A stretch of 64,000 nt of DNA from an uncultured Pseudomonadota bacterium (GCA_902826635.1 CADEFQ010000013.1:11492-75491), one strand, 5' to 3'. Shown: positions 25,298 to 33,623, numbered from the stretch's first letter. The notes: generated by a model not told the origin, from the sequence alone. Translations and numbers: made by a program.

Positions 25298-28200
25298 CTA
25301 CTGCGAGCCCGCGACGTTTGCACGCATCGCGACGACGAAAGCCGCGACATCGTGCGCGTTTGCGAACTGGGAGGGGTCAGGGTGCCCCAGTTCACGCGCC
25401 ATGTCATCCAACTGGGGGCGCGTGTTGTTCCGCCGAAGCGAGCGGATCTCCGGGTTCTCCTGCGGCGCGCCCTCCAACTCGGCGACCGCGCGGGTCAGGT
25501 CGTTGGCCGGGAGGTCCGGGCGCTCCATCACGGCGACGGCGGCGCCGACCGGCTCCCGCTCCTCGCGCTCCGGGGCGGGCGGCGGCGCCAGCCGGGGCAG
25601 GCCCGACTCACCCTGCGCGCGTCCCGCCTCCGGGCGCGGCGGGCCGGAGGCGACGATCGGGTCGGAGAGCCCGCGCTGCACGGCGGTGGAGGGGATCCCG
25701 ATCTCCTCCGTGGGGACGACGCGGAACTCGCGGTTGAGCGCGAAGAACTCCACGTCCTCTGGGCGCACACCCTTGCGGCGCTGCGTGGCCGAGAACCGGT
25801 AGGGGTTCTGGCCCGAGACGGACGACTTGTACTCGACCGCCCCCGCCTTGTTGCCGATGTACTCGACGAGCACCAGCCCGTCCGGCTGGGTGACCGCGGG
25901 GGCCATCGAGCGCCCGCCCATCGGCCCCACCATCATCGTGGTCGATCGCCCCGCGGGGCAGCTACCGCATGCCATCAGTTCGCCTCCAACCGTCTCTACG
26001 TGCTGGACCTGCCAGTCGCGGAAGCGCAGCGCGTTCTCCTGCTTCTCCGCGAGGTTCTGTTCCCGGCGCCGCCCCGTCCACTTGCGGTACAGGACGAGGG
26101 GAGCCGCGACGCGCCGGTGGCAGTAGCCACGGGACGCGCAGAGCAGGGCGAATGCCCAGTCCTCCCACGGCACGTCCTCCGGGAATCCTCCCACCTCGCG
26201 CCAGTATGCCACGGGCGTCAGGGAGGTCACGATCCACGGGATCCCCCGGTTGATCAGGTGGCGGGGGTCGTAGTCCTCCGTCTCGTAGATCTCGCGCTCA
26301 CCGGGCTGCTTCTCGTCCCAGAAGTCCGAGTACACGATGGGCGCGCGCGGGTCCGCGCGGTGCGCGTGGAGCATGACGGTGAGCGCGTCCGGCTGGAGGT
26401 AGTCATCGGCGTCGAGGGGGAGGAAGAGGGGGGCGAGCGCCGCCCGGATCCCTGCGTTGCGCGCCGCCGCCGTGCCGCCGAAGCGGCCCAGCCCGGACCC
26501 GCCGCACTCCGCGCAGGCGCCGCCGTGCGTCACCTCGCCGGACTCGTCCCGCCGCTCCCATTCCCCCTTGCCCGCGCAGTGCTCGCAGGGCCGCTCGATC
26601 ACCCGCACCCACTGGGGGAGCCGGGGGAGGGGCGCGCCGGAGTCGTTCACCACGATGCACTCCCAGAGCCGGAACGTCTGGGCGTCCACCGAGTCGACGG
26701 CATCGACCACCCAGCGCCCGTGCTCCGGGCCGACGGGGATGACGACGGCGATCTCGGGGTCGAGCGCCGGGAGCGGGATCTGGTCGGGCTTGACGAGGCC
26801 CCGATAGGCGGCGGCGGGGAGCGCGGCATGGTCCCGCACCCACGGGTACCACGGGCGGTGCTCTTCCCAGCCGACATCGCGCGACATGGAGCCCTCGCGG
26901 TTGCGGTACACCAGCGTGTCCGCCTGCGTGACCATCTCGGCGCGGAACCCGTAGGAGGTGGTGCGCAGCCACATGTCGCAGTCCTCCGAGGACCGCGCGC
27001 GCGTGCGGTACCCGCCGGTCAGCGCCCACGCCTCCCGCCGGAACATCGAGCAGTAGGGCATGGGCTGCCCGCCGTGCTGGCCCTTGAAGTAGCTCCCGTT
27101 GACGCCCTCCAGCATCCAGTCCAGCCGGAACTCGACGGGCCACCCGGAGTGGCCGGGCTCGTGCCCCCCGTAGCGGGTGAGCGTCTTGCCGTCCTCGTTG
27201 ACGAACCGGACGTTCCCGTAGGCGATGTGGATGCCCCGGTAGCGATCGAGCATGCCCGCCAGCGTGGAGACAGCGTTGGGGGTGAGCATGTCGTCCCCGT
27301 CGAGGGGGAGGATGTAGCGGCCCCGGGCGGCCTCGATGCCCGTATTGCGGGCGCCCGCGAGGTACTGATTGAGGCGGTTGTGGATCACCCGGAAGCGCTC
27401 ATCGCGCGCCGCATAGCGCTCGGCGATCTCGCCACAGGCGTCCGGGGAGGCGTCGTCGACGACGATGCACTCCCAGTCGCGGTCCTCCTGCGCGAGCACC
27501 GAGTTCAGCGTGTCCTCTAGGTAGCGCTCCAGCTTGTACGCGGTGACGACGATCGAGGTGCGCGGGGCAGCGCGGCGCTCCGCGAAGCGGTCCACCACCT
27601 CCTGATAGATCTCGGCGTACTTGGCGATCGACTCCGCGACGGGGAACTGCTCGGCGCGCTCGCGCGCGCGGATCCGTGCCTCCGGCGTCTCCAGCGCCCA
27701 GCGCACCCCCTCGGCGAGCCCCGCGATGTCACCCGGGGGCACCAGCCACCCGTCCACCCCGTGGCGCACGATCTCGCGCTGCCCGCCCCACGCGTAGCCG
27801 ACGACCGGCACGCCACAGGCGAGCGCTTCCAGCGTGCCGATCCCGAACGTCTCGCGCGTCGTGCAGAGGTAGACGCCCGCCTGCCGCACGACCGCCTTCC
27901 CCTCCTCGAAGGGGAGGCGTCCCGTCACCGTGACGTTCCGCGGCGGAGCGATCCCGTCGGGGAGGAACGTGGTCATGACGGGGAGGAAGGGGAGCAGTTG
28001 CGCGAGCGCCGCCACGGGGGAGGGGTCGCAGATCGGGTCCACCCGCGTCTTGTTCCAGAGCACGTAGCTGCCCGGGGACTCCGGCGGGGTCCACTCCTCC
28101 AGATCGACGCCGTGGTGGACGACGCGGATGTCACGGTTCGAGTGGCGCCGGAGGGCCTGCGCGGTCCATTCCGAGACGGCGGTGGTGAGGTCAGCGGTGC

Positions 28201-28495
28201 GCAGGTTTTCGAGCACCTGCGCGTTGGCGTCGTACGCCCAGCCCTGCCAGTCGTAGTCGGGCGTCCAGTAGACGCCGTGATTGTGGACGACGAACGGCTT
28301 GGTGGAGCCATAGAGGTTCAGGTACGCGGGGGGCGTGGCGATGTGCGAGGCGATCACGTCCGCCTCCGCCGGGTCCTTCACGATCTCCCAGCCGTAGGCG
28401 GGCAGCCACGCGTACTGCGCGCGAATCACCTGCCGGATGCCGCCGTCGCCGAGGTCCGGGCCGTCCGGCAGCGGGGGGTAGATGTGGACCTTCAT
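25298..28495 (-). CDS. Three-domain glycosyltransferase (GT4-GT2-GT2)
   Basis: 1065 residues from the ATG at 28495 (ATGA overlap). Residues 1-305 are a GT-B, GT4-type enzyme (FVVHNHGVYW, VVHHGVDLEEW, and the E-x7-E segment TRETFGIGTLEALACGVPVV). Residues about 312-590 are a GT-A, family 2 enzyme (TSIVVTAYKLERYLEDTL, VVDDASPDA, LPLDGDDML). A second GT2 unit follows (about 600-860; VVIPVGPEHG, CIVVNDSG, LPLDADDYL), interrupted by a DnaJ-type zinc site (CEHCAGKGEW, CAECGGSG). The last 190 residues match nothing I know. It may build a three-sugar chain on virion protein or modify a host glycan. Confidence 0.8.
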   Translation of the reverse strand: MKVHIYPPLPDGPDLGDGGIRQVIRAQYAWLPAYGWEIVKDPAEADVIASHIATPPAYLNLYGSTKPFVVHNHGVYWTPDYDWQGWAYDANAQVLENLRTADLTTAVSEWTAQALRRHSNRDIRVVHHGVDLEEWTPPESPGSYVLWNKTRVDPICDPSPVAALAQLLPFLPVMTTFLPDGIAPPRNVTVTGRLPFEEGKAVVRQAGVYLCTTRETFGIGTLEALACGVPVVGYAWGGQREIVRHGVDGWLVPPGDIAGLAEGVRWALETPEARIRARERAEQFPVAESIAKYAEIYQEVVDRFAERRAAPRTSIVVTAYKLERYLEDTLNSVLAQEDRDWECIVVDDASPDACGEIAERYAARDERFRVIHNRLNQYLAGARNTGIEAARGRYILPLDGDDMLTPNAVSTLAGMLDRYRGIHIAYGNVRFVNEDGKTLTRYGGHEPGHSGWPVEFRLDWMLEGVNGSYFKGQHGGQPMPYCSMFRREAWALTGGYRTRARSSEDCDMWLRTTSYGFRAEMVTQADTLVYRNREGSMSRDVGWEEHRPWYPWVRDHAALPAAAYRGLVKPDQIPLPALDPEIAVVIPVGPEHGRWVVDAVDSVDAQTFRLWECIVVNDSGAPLPRLPQWVRVIERPCEHCAGKGEWERRDESGEVTHGGACAECGGSGLGRFGGTAAARNAGIRAALAPLFLPLDADDYLQPDALTVMLHAHRADPRAPIVYSDFWDEKQPGEREIYETEDYDPRHLINRGIPWIVTSLTPVAYWREVGGFPEDVPWEDWAFALLCASRGYCHRRVAAPLVLYRKWTGRRREQNLAEKQENALRFRDWQVQHVETVGGELMACGSCPAGRSTTMMVGPMGGRSMAPAVTQPDGLVLVEYIGNKAGAVEYKSSVSGQNPYRFSATQRRKGVRPEDVEFFALNREFRVVPTEEIGIPSTAVQRGLSDPIVASGPPRPEAGRAQGESGLPRLAPPPAPEREEREPVGAAVAVMERPDLPANDLTRAVAELEGAPQENPEIRSLRRNNTRPQLDDMARELGHPDPSQFANAHDVAAFVVAMRANVAGSQ

Positions 28496-29193
28496 GCGCC
28501 GCTCCATTGCCAGTAGCCCCACTGGGGAAGCTCATCGAACACCCGCTTGTGCGTGCGCTCCAGCCGCTCGATGGAGGGGGCGTACAACTCCTCCCCCTCC
28601 ATCCCGAAGTGAACCTGCATGGCGAGCCGCCGGATCACGCCAGAGGAGAACCAGTCCATCTTCAGCAGATGGTCGAGCAGGGTGAACTCGAACCCCTCGA
28701 TGTTGAGCAGAAGCAGATCGATCCAGCGGATCCCGGGGGCGTTCATCCCAGCATCCACCATGGCGTGTTCAAAGGCGCGCATGCGTCCCGTCGCGACAGC
28801 CCCGCTGGAGCGCGCCTCGCCGCTCCGGTGCGTAACGAATGAGGCTTCGCGGGTCCCCCAGTCGTGCATCGTGAACTCGCCGTCGTGGACCCCCAGCGCG
28901 TAGGGGAACAGGCGGATACCGCGGTCGGTCTGGCCCACTCCCACCGCCCTGAGGACTTGAAGCCGCGCCGAAGCCCGCACCAGCGCGTCCACCTGCGGCT
29001 CAAACCCCGCGAGTATCCAGTAGTCGGGGTAGAGGCGGGCCAGCAGGTCCATCACCTTCCCCTCGTGCGCCCCGGCGACCACGATGTTCGCCCCGGGGGG
29101 CAGGTTGAAGAGGAAGCCCAGCGGCCACTCCGCGGCGAGCACGCGCAGGTCCTCCGGGCAGTGGGGATCGGCAAGCGCCGTCACGTCGAGCAT
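28492..29193 (-). CDS. FkbM-like methyltransferase 2
   Basis: 233 residues; ATG at 29193 in a TGATG overlap, GGGAGAGG upstream. GANIVVAGAHEGKVMDLLARLYP is the SAM-binding strand, then FEPQVDALV and, near residue 165, LLLLNIEGFEFTLLDHLL, the LNIEGxE signature of FkbM-type enzymes. FkbM members methylate hydroxyls of sugars or polyketides. It sits beside a related methyltransferase and the glycosyltransferases, so the target is probably a phage-made glycan. Confidence 0.75.
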   Translation of the reverse strand: MLDVTALADPHCPEDLRVLAAEWPLGFLFNLPPGANIVVAGAHEGKVMDLLARLYPDYWILAGFEPQVDALVRASARLQVLRAVGVGQTDRGIRLFPYALGVHDGEFTMHDWGTREASFVTHRSGEARSSGAVATGRMRAFEHAMVDAGMNAPGIRWIDLLLLNIEGFEFTLLDHLLKMDWFSSGVIRRLAMQVHFGMEGEELYAPSIERLERTHKRVFDELPQWGYWQWSGA

Positions 29194-29816
29194 CAGGCGC
29201 GCCTCTCCCAGCATGCCAGCGTGGACCCGTAGTCCCAGAGGATGTCGTGCGTCTCGGCAAGGATGGCGCGCACCCCGGCCTCGTCGATCGGCACGTCGTA
29301 CCCGTCGTGGAACTGAACCATGAGGTGGTCGATGCGGGGGAGGATGCCGCACCGCGCCATCTCGGGGAGCAGCACGAACTCGTAGCCCTCGATGTTCATG
29401 CAGAGCACGTCAACCTGCCGGTCCCCGAACACCTGCGGCCAGTCGTCCTCCACGCGGCGCATCATCGCCATGTGGCGCGCGTTGCGCTGCTCCTCCGGCC
29501 AGCGCTCGAAGAACGCCTCGTTCTTCAGGAACGAGTTAGCGTCCGTCCCCCACCCGGCCATCTGGAACTGCCCGTGGGCCACGCCGAGCGCGTAGGGGTG
29601 GACGTGCATGTCGGAGCCGGAGCGGAGCGCCGCGCCCATGCGGCGCTCGATCCGCCCGTTCGCCCAGTCCTGCGGCTCGAAGATGTGGTACTCGCCCGGG
29701 TAGCGCTCCGCCATCTCCAGCACCCAGCGGCCCTCGAACCCACCGACCTCGACGACGAGCGGGCGCCTGCCGATCAGGCCCGGCCAGTCGAACGATCGCT
29801 CATCCCACTCGTTCAT
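29193..29816 (-). CDS. FkbM-like methyltransferase 1
   Basis: 207 residues; ATG at 29816 (a GTG three bases earlier is possible). VVEVGGFEGRWVLEMAERYPG is motif I, HIFEPQDWANGRI follows, and DVLCMNIEGYEFVLLPEM carries the NIEGxE signature. About 30 percent similar by eye to the next gene, so the two are probably an old tandem duplication. Same inferred glycan-methylation role. Confidence 0.75.
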   Translation of the reverse strand: MNEWDERSFDWPGLIGRRPLVVEVGGFEGRWVLEMAERYPGEYHIFEPQDWANGRIERRMGAALRSGSDMHVHPYALGVAHGQFQMAGWGTDANSFLKNEAFFERWPEEQRNARHMAMMRRVEDDWPQVFGDRQVDVLCMNIEGYEFVLLPEMARCGILPRIDHLMVQFHDGYDVPIDEAGVRAILAETHDILWDYGSTLACWERRA

Positions 29817-29991
29817 CACGCTTCCCGCACTTCCAGCACGCCTGCGCGCGCTTGCTGTTCTCCTGCACATCCACTGGGTTGAGCGACATGGCGGGGTCGC
29901 ACTTGGGAGCAAACCGCACACCGTCGGGCGTCTCGTGTGGCACGATCATGTGCCGCATCGCCCCCGCCGGGGGGCGGCCCTTACGACTCAC
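29800..29991 (-). CDS. Small hypothetical protein in sugar cluster
   Basis: 63 residues from a GTG inside the end of the previous gene, overlapping the next start by 17 bases. Basic, with a single CWKC motif near the end (RAQACWKCGKRDERV). Overlaps on both sides suggest it is real. It could be a small zinc-binding or protein-contact factor; function unknown. Confidence 0.5.
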   Translation of the reverse strand: MSRKGRPPAGAMRHMIVPHETPDGVRFAPKCDPAMSLNPVDVQENSKRAQACWKCGKRDERVG

Positions 29992-30691
29992 TGCCCGGCT
30001 GGTGCGTGTTGTACGCCTCCGCTCCGATGTGGGCGAATAACCACTCGGAGGGCTTGATCACGTCGAGCGGCCACGCCACCCCGCGGCGCGCGGCCTCCCG
30101 GTGCGACACCTCGAACTCGGTGGCACCCGCGGGCACCATCTCCGGCCACGCGCCGACGGACCGCTCGAACTGCCGCGTCTCCAGACGGGCGTGCCCGGCG
30201 AACACGTGCGGCTCCGGGCTGAGGGGGTCGAAGAGCAGCATCTGCCCCGCCGGGGTGGGGATGAAGCGGCCCCGTAGCTCCTGCGTGTACCCCACGTAGC
30301 CCATGCGGATACAGGCGACCTCGTACTTGCCCAGCAGCGTCTCGACGAGCGGGTCGAGGTGGAGAGGGCGCTGTAGCTCCCAGTCGTCCTCCAGCGGCAG
30401 CAGGATCTCCGCGATCTCGTGCGTGACCTGCGTGGCCCGGTTGTAGGAGGCGCCGTAGCCGTGCTGCTCACTGTCCGTGCGGGACACGCTCGCGGCCCAC
30501 TTGGCCGCCTCCAGCATGAGGGCTTCCCCGTGCGGGGTGCCATCCAGCAGGGGCGGGGAGCCGTCGTCGGCGATATGGACGTGGAGCGGTCCCGAGTAGC
30601 GCAGGTTCTCGCGGAGCGCTCCGAGCGTCCGCACCGCGGTGGAGAAGCGCCGGTAGGTGAAGAGCATGATCGCGACCGGTGGGTAGTCCAT
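29981..30691 (-). CDS. Family 2-like glycosyltransferase
   Basis: 236 residues; ATG at 30691 in a TGATG overlap. GT-A fold: VAIMLFTYRRFSTAVRTLGAL, then VHIADDGSPPLLDG and HGYGASYNRATQV, with EILLPLEDDWEL as the probable DxD-like metal site. C-terminal half is specific. It follows the sugar-nucleotide dehydratase, so it may transfer the modified HexNAc first in the chain. Confidence 0.75.
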   Translation of the reverse strand: MDYPPVAIMLFTYRRFSTAVRTLGALRENLRYSGPLHVHIADDGSPPLLDGTPHGEALMLEAAKWAASVSRTDSEQHGYGASYNRATQVTHEIAEILLPLEDDWELQRPLHLDPLVETLLGKYEVACIRMGYVGYTQELRGRFIPTPAGQMLLFDPLSPEPHVFAGHARLETRQFERSVGAWPEMVPAGATEFEVSHREAARRGVAWPLDVIKPSEWLFAHIGAEAYNTHQPGSES

Positions 30692-31683
30692 CAGATGGTC
30701 GCAGCGTCCTCGACGATCAGGCGCATCTCGGCCAGCCCCATCCAGCCGCCCGGCGGGTCGTTGCTCACCACCGTGTAGGGCTCGGACGACGGGGCGGAGC
30801 CGGGAGGGGCGAGCACCATGTAGGCGTCGCGGTGCACGGTGCGGAGCGCTTCGTACTCGTGGACCAGCGCCTCGTGACGCTTCTCCCCGGGACGAGGACC
30901 GCGCACCACGACGCGCCGCTCGGGAAGCGGCAGGTCCTGATCGGGCAGCGCCCCCATGTCGTCGTACCCGAGCGCCATGCGCACGACGTTCGCCATGTCC
31001 AGCGCCTTCATGCGCGGCACGACCAGTTCGCCGTGGGAGGCGTCCAGCACGGCGAAGAGGATGGCGTCGATCGCCTCGTCGGCGCTCATCCAGAAGCGCG
31101 TCATCAACGGGTCGGTGAGCATGATCGGCATGCCCTGCGCGGCGAACTGCATAAACATCGGGAGCACGCTCCCCGTGGAGCCCACCACGTTCCCGTAGCG
31201 CACCACCGTGACGCCCGTGATGCCAGCGGGCGCGCCTTGGTACAGGCGCTCCATGACGGCCTTCGTGAGCCCGTAGGTGGAGGTGGGGGCGCACGCCTTG
31301 TCGGTGGAGAGCGCGACCAGCCGCTCCACCCGGGCGGACAGTGCCGCGTTGAGGACGCGCGCGGAGCCGTCGATGTTGGTCCGCACTGTGTCGGCGGGCG
31401 CCGTCTCGGCGCGGTCCACGTACTTGGAGGCGGCGGCGTGGATGACGACATCGAACCCGGTGAAGAGGCGCGTCATCGCGTCGAAGTCGAGCCCCGCCAC
31501 GTCCCCCAGCACGCACCGCACCTCAGGGAACCGGCGCTGGAGGGCGGCATGCTTGGCGTCGTCGCGGGAGAGCACCGTGAAGTCGGCCTGCCATTCCTCC
31601 TGCTGGGCGCGGCGCAAGAGCGCGCGCCCGATGAAGCCCGCCCCGCCCGTGATGAGGACGTTGCCGTGCAGTTCGTTACGCAT
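30691..31683 (-). CDS. UDP-GlcNAc 4,6-dehydratase-like SDR enzyme
   Basis: 330 residues; ATG at 31683 with GGAAGG upstream. Extended SDR fold: NVLITGGAGFIGRALLRR binds NAD, VVIHAAASKYVDRAE and LSTDKACAPTSTYGLTKAVMERL (catalytic YxxxK) are diagnostic of the FlaA1/PseB-type UDP-N-acetylglucosamine 4,6-dehydratases, as is TRFWMSADEAI. The product would be a UDP-4-keto-6-deoxy sugar. It heads the sugar cluster, giving a route to a deoxy- or amino-sugar donor for the glycosyltransferases. No aminotransferase is seen, so a host enzyme may be needed. Confidence 0.85.
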   Translation of the reverse strand: MRNELHGNVLITGGAGFIGRALLRRAQQEEWQADFTVLSRDDAKHAALQRRFPEVRCVLGDVAGLDFDAMTRLFTGFDVVIHAAASKYVDRAETAPADTVRTNIDGSARVLNAALSARVERLVALSTDKACAPTSTYGLTKAVMERLYQGAPAGITGVTVVRYGNVVGSTGSVLPMFMQFAAQGMPIMLTDPLMTRFWMSADEAIDAILFAVLDASHGELVVPRMKALDMANVVRMALGYDDMGALPDQDLPLPERRVVVRGPRPGEKRHEALVHEYEALRTVHRDAYMVLAPPGSAPSSEPYTVVSNDPPGGWMGLAEMRLIVEDAATI

Positions 31684-31775
31684 CCGTGCGTGCCTTCCAT
31701 GGGGGGAGAGAGGTGACGACCGTGGGCCATGAGACGACCGACAGTCGCCACCTGACGCGGGAGCATACCGCGCGG

Positions 31776-31901
31776 TCAGCGATGCGGCTCCTCGGTGGTA
31801 AACACCCGCCCGAGCCAGCGCAACTCCCAGTCCTGAAGGTACGCCAGCGCCAACCGCTTGGCGTACTCCTGCTTCAGCCGCTCGGCCTGCTCAGGCGTCA
31901 T
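31776..31901 (-). CDS. Tiny hypothetical protein
   Basis: 41 residues (MTPEQAERLKQEYAKRL onward), ATG at 31901 in an ATGA overlap with the previous gene. Composition and tight coupling suggest a true gene. The 92 bases after it, before the dehydratase gene, hold only an imperfect hairpin (about 31751-31778). Confidence 0.55.
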   Translation of the reverse strand: MTPEQAERLKQEYAKRLALAYLQDWELRWLGRVFTTEEPHR

Positions 31902-32107
31902 TCCCGCCCCGCCTCTAGCTCCGCGATCCGCGCCACTAGCTCCGCGATCCGCCGTTGGCGCTGGATGGTGTGCCGGGCGTGCTGCACGCTGTTGAACACG
32001 TCCACCCAGACGATGTACTCCGACTGCTCGCTGTGCATCGCACCCAGCCGCCCCAGCACGTCCCCGAGGAGGTCGTGTATGCGTTCCCAGTCCTCCGCCG
32101 TCGCCAT
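31898..32107 (-). CDS. Small coiled-coil protein
   Basis: 69 residues; ATG at 32107 after GGAAGGACGAGGAC. Helical throughout (MATAEDWERIHDLLGDVLGRL, ending IAELVARIAELEAGRE). No family recognised. A hairpin with loop TAGTGGG (32125-32141), a near match to the AGTGAG leader loop, precedes its ribosome site. Confidence 0.6.
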   Translation of the reverse strand: MATAEDWERIHDLLGDVLGRLGAMHSEQSEYIVWVDVFNSVQHARHTIQRQRRIAELVARIAELEAGRE

Positions 32108-32133
32108 TGTCCTCGTCCTTCCTCCCGGCCCCA

Positions 32134-32520
32134 CTAGCCGGTCTGCGTGATCCCCCCGCACGTGCGGTGAATCCACCCGTGCCAGCGCCGCTCGATGCCC
32201 TCGTCGTCGAGGTAGTTCACGTCGAGAGCGTACTGGGGCTCCATCGGCCAGTCGCACTTGCACCACCCGAATGCGGTCAGTTCAGCGAACACGCGCGCGG
32301 GGAGCGGGGTACCGCTCGCCCCGTGCTTGCGCGCGGAGCCGGGGGAGAACCGGCATCGGCAGTGCTGGCACTCCCACAGGGCCTCGCCGGGACCGTAGCT
32401 CGCGTGGAGCACGGGGTCGCGGCGCTCACCCTCCGCGGGGAGCCCGATCGCGCGCGGGTCGCACACGGGGCAGTAGAGGCGCGCCACGTAGGCGGCCTCG
32501 ATGGGGTGCTGCTCGACCAT
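32134..32520 (-). CDS. Zinc-ribbon protein
   Basis: 128 residues; ATG at 32520 after GGAAGGACGAACCCC. Cys pairs CPVC (about 18) and CQHCRC (about 53) and a later CKCDW plus HRTC suggest one or two zinc ribbons. Family not recognised. Its leader has the GGTGAG hairpin but no adjoining regulon promoter. Confidence 0.65.
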   Translation of the reverse strand: MVEQHPIEAAYVARLYCPVCDPRAIGLPAEGERRDPVLHASYGPGEALWECQHCRCRFSPGSARKHGASGTPLPARVFAELTAFGWCKCDWPMEPQYALDVNYLDDEGIERRWHGWIHRTCGGITQTG

Positions 32521-32537
32521 TGGGGTTCGTCCTTCCA

Positions 32538-32553
32538 GAGCCCTCACCGGCTC
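32538..32553 (-). promoter_or_regulatory. Leader hairpin without promoter, loop GGTGAG
   Basis: On the minus strand: GAGCC, loop GGTGAG, GGCTC, directly before GGAAGGACGA of the gene at 32134-32520. The stem differs from the promoter-linked copies while loop and position are kept, so the element is not just part of a duplicated promoter. Confidence 0.7.
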
Positions 32554-32555
32554 CG

Positions 32556-32837
32556 CTATTCGCCCGACGCGCGCCTGATCGCAATCAGTGCTGCTGCCCG
32601 CGCTGCGCTGCGGGACTGCTCGGAGACAACGGGGCCATCCAGCAGGCCAGCGATCTCGCGAAGTGCAGTCAGCATGTCGGGAGCGGCGGCCATCAGGCGC
32701 GCGTTCGCCAGTTGGGTGTCTGTCCACTGCTCGCCGTTGTGGAGGAACGAGGCCAGCCAGCGAGTCCCCGCCATGATGGCGTAGTGGCTGTCATCACCGT
32801 CTGCGCGGAACGTCCATGGTCCGGGAGTGTGGCTCAC
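32556..32837 (-). CDS. HTPGPW-family protein, copy 2
   Basis: 93 residues from the GTG at 32837 in a GTGA overlap. Begins VSHTPGPWTF and has NARLMAAAPDMLTALREIAGLL, the common phage pattern of a TPGPW start and an (N/D)ARLxAAAPxLLxALR helix. It is a paralog of the gene just upstream. Function of the family is unknown. Confidence 0.7.
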   Translation of the reverse strand: MSHTPGPWTFRADGDDSHYAIMAGTRWLASFLHNGEQWTDTQLANARLMAAAPDMLTALREIAGLLDGPVVSEQSRSAARAAALIAIRRASGE

Positions 32838-33223
32838 TGGACTTCCTCTCGGAGAAGCGCCAGCCCCTCGGCGATCGCCCGGTCGTACTCCGGGTTCTCG
32901 CCGTCCTCGCTCCTCAAGGACTCCAGCAGCGCAGCGATCCGGGCAAACGTCAGCACTGCGGGTCGGCGAGTCGGCACTTTCACCACCGCGCGGGCGATCG
33001 CGTCGCGCACCCGCGCGTCCTGCTCGATCGTCATACCCGCCACCACGCAGTCCTCGTACATGAGGCGGCATGCGGCGAGAAGCGCTGGCGCCTCGGCGAT
33101 CAGGCGCGCGTCGTCGTCAGTGCTTGCGGTAGCGATCGGGATGCTGTCGCCGCCCGCGATGTAGCGGACAACTTGCGTGGGGGCGCTTCGCGCCACATGC
33201 CATGGACCGGGGGTGTGTGCCAT
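32834..33223 (-). CDS. HTPGPW-family protein, copy 1
   Basis: 129 residues; ATG at 33223 after GGAAGGACGAACCC. Begins MAHTPGPWHV, then DDDARLIAEAPALLAACRLMYED, and has an extra C-terminal helical part. First gene behind promoter P2, its operator and leader hairpin. Same widespread phage family as the next gene; role unknown. Confidence 0.7.
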   Translation of the reverse strand: MAHTPGPWHVARSAPTQVVRYIAGGDSIPIATASTDDDARLIAEAPALLAACRLMYEDCVVAGMTIEQDARVRDAIARAVVKVPTRRPAVLTFARIAALLESLRSEDGENPEYDRAIAEGLALLREEVQ

Positions 33224-33245
33224 CAGGGTTCGTCCTTCCTTGCGC

Positions 33246-33261
33246 GGGGCCTCACCGCCCC
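33246..33261 (-). promoter_or_regulatory. 5' leader hairpin, loop GGTGAG
   Basis: Minus strand GGGGC, GGTGAG, GCCCC, 8 bases after the -10 of P2 and just before the ribosome site of the gene at 32834-33223. Confidence 0.75.
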
Positions 33262-33269
33262 ACACCCGG

Positions 33270-33298
33270 AGACTACCCTGCCGGTGCGCCCTCGTCAA
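33270..33298 (-). promoter_or_regulatory. Regulon promoter P2
   Basis: TTGACG (33293-33298), 17-base spacer, TAGTCT (33270-33275) on the minus strand; downstream sequence nearly identical to P1. It overlaps the 3' end of the coding region 33273-33623, so it was fitted into an existing gene end. Confidence 0.8.
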
Positions 33299-33623
33299 CG
33301 TCCACGACCTGCCAATCTGGCAGGAGCTTGGCGTCGTGCGCGGCGGAGAGCCAGACGGCCTCACTGAGCGCCGCCGCGAGGTTGGCCGCGGCGGATAGGC
33401 CGAGCGTGATCGTGATCGAGCCGACGGCCTCGCCCTCCGGGTCCTCCCGGGCGTGCCAGAGGAGGCGCATGTACCCGTCGCGCTGCGTCGGGCCTTCGCC
33501 GTCGATCGTGTCCGCTGCCGCGACCTCGATGAGCAGTTCGTCGTCGTCCCGGAGCATCCGCTTGCCGTCGGTCAGGAACCCCAGCGGCTCGACGATCCGC
33601 GAGTAGCCAATGCGCACATCCAT
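33273..33623 (-). CDS. Hypothetical protein
   Basis: 116 residues; ATG after GGAGGACGAGCCAC. Beta-rich first half (VEPLGFLTDGKRML, DDELLIEVAAADTIDG) and a helical Ala-rich end. No family recognised. It lies after the capsid terminator and its 3' end carries promoter P2 and an operator. Confidence 0.65.
   Translation of the reverse strand: MDVRIGYSRIVEPLGFLTDGKRMLRDDDELLIEVAAADTIDGEGPTQRDGYMRLLWHAREDPEGEAVGSITITLGLSAAANLAAALSEAVWLSAAHDAKLLPDWQVVDVDEGAPAG
33310..33322. promoter_or_regulatory. 13-bp operator at P2
   Basis: TGCCAATCTGGCA, perfect arms, identical to the copy at 3965-3977 including the centre. It lies 11 bases upstream of the -35 box and inside the coding end of the gene at 33273-33623. 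Confidence 0.75.

Noticed and set aside
25294..25299. Further TAGTCT -10-like box on the minus strand
   Set aside because: It overlaps the stop codon of the glycosyltransferase gene and has no -35 box, operator or leader hairpin.
25286..27520. Long plus-strand open frame (744 codons)
   Set aside because: It is the mirror of the glycosyltransferase gene. High G+C sequence leaves antisense frames open. The peptide is rich in Arg, Val and Gly without motifs, and the minus frame has clear GT4 and GT2 signatures.
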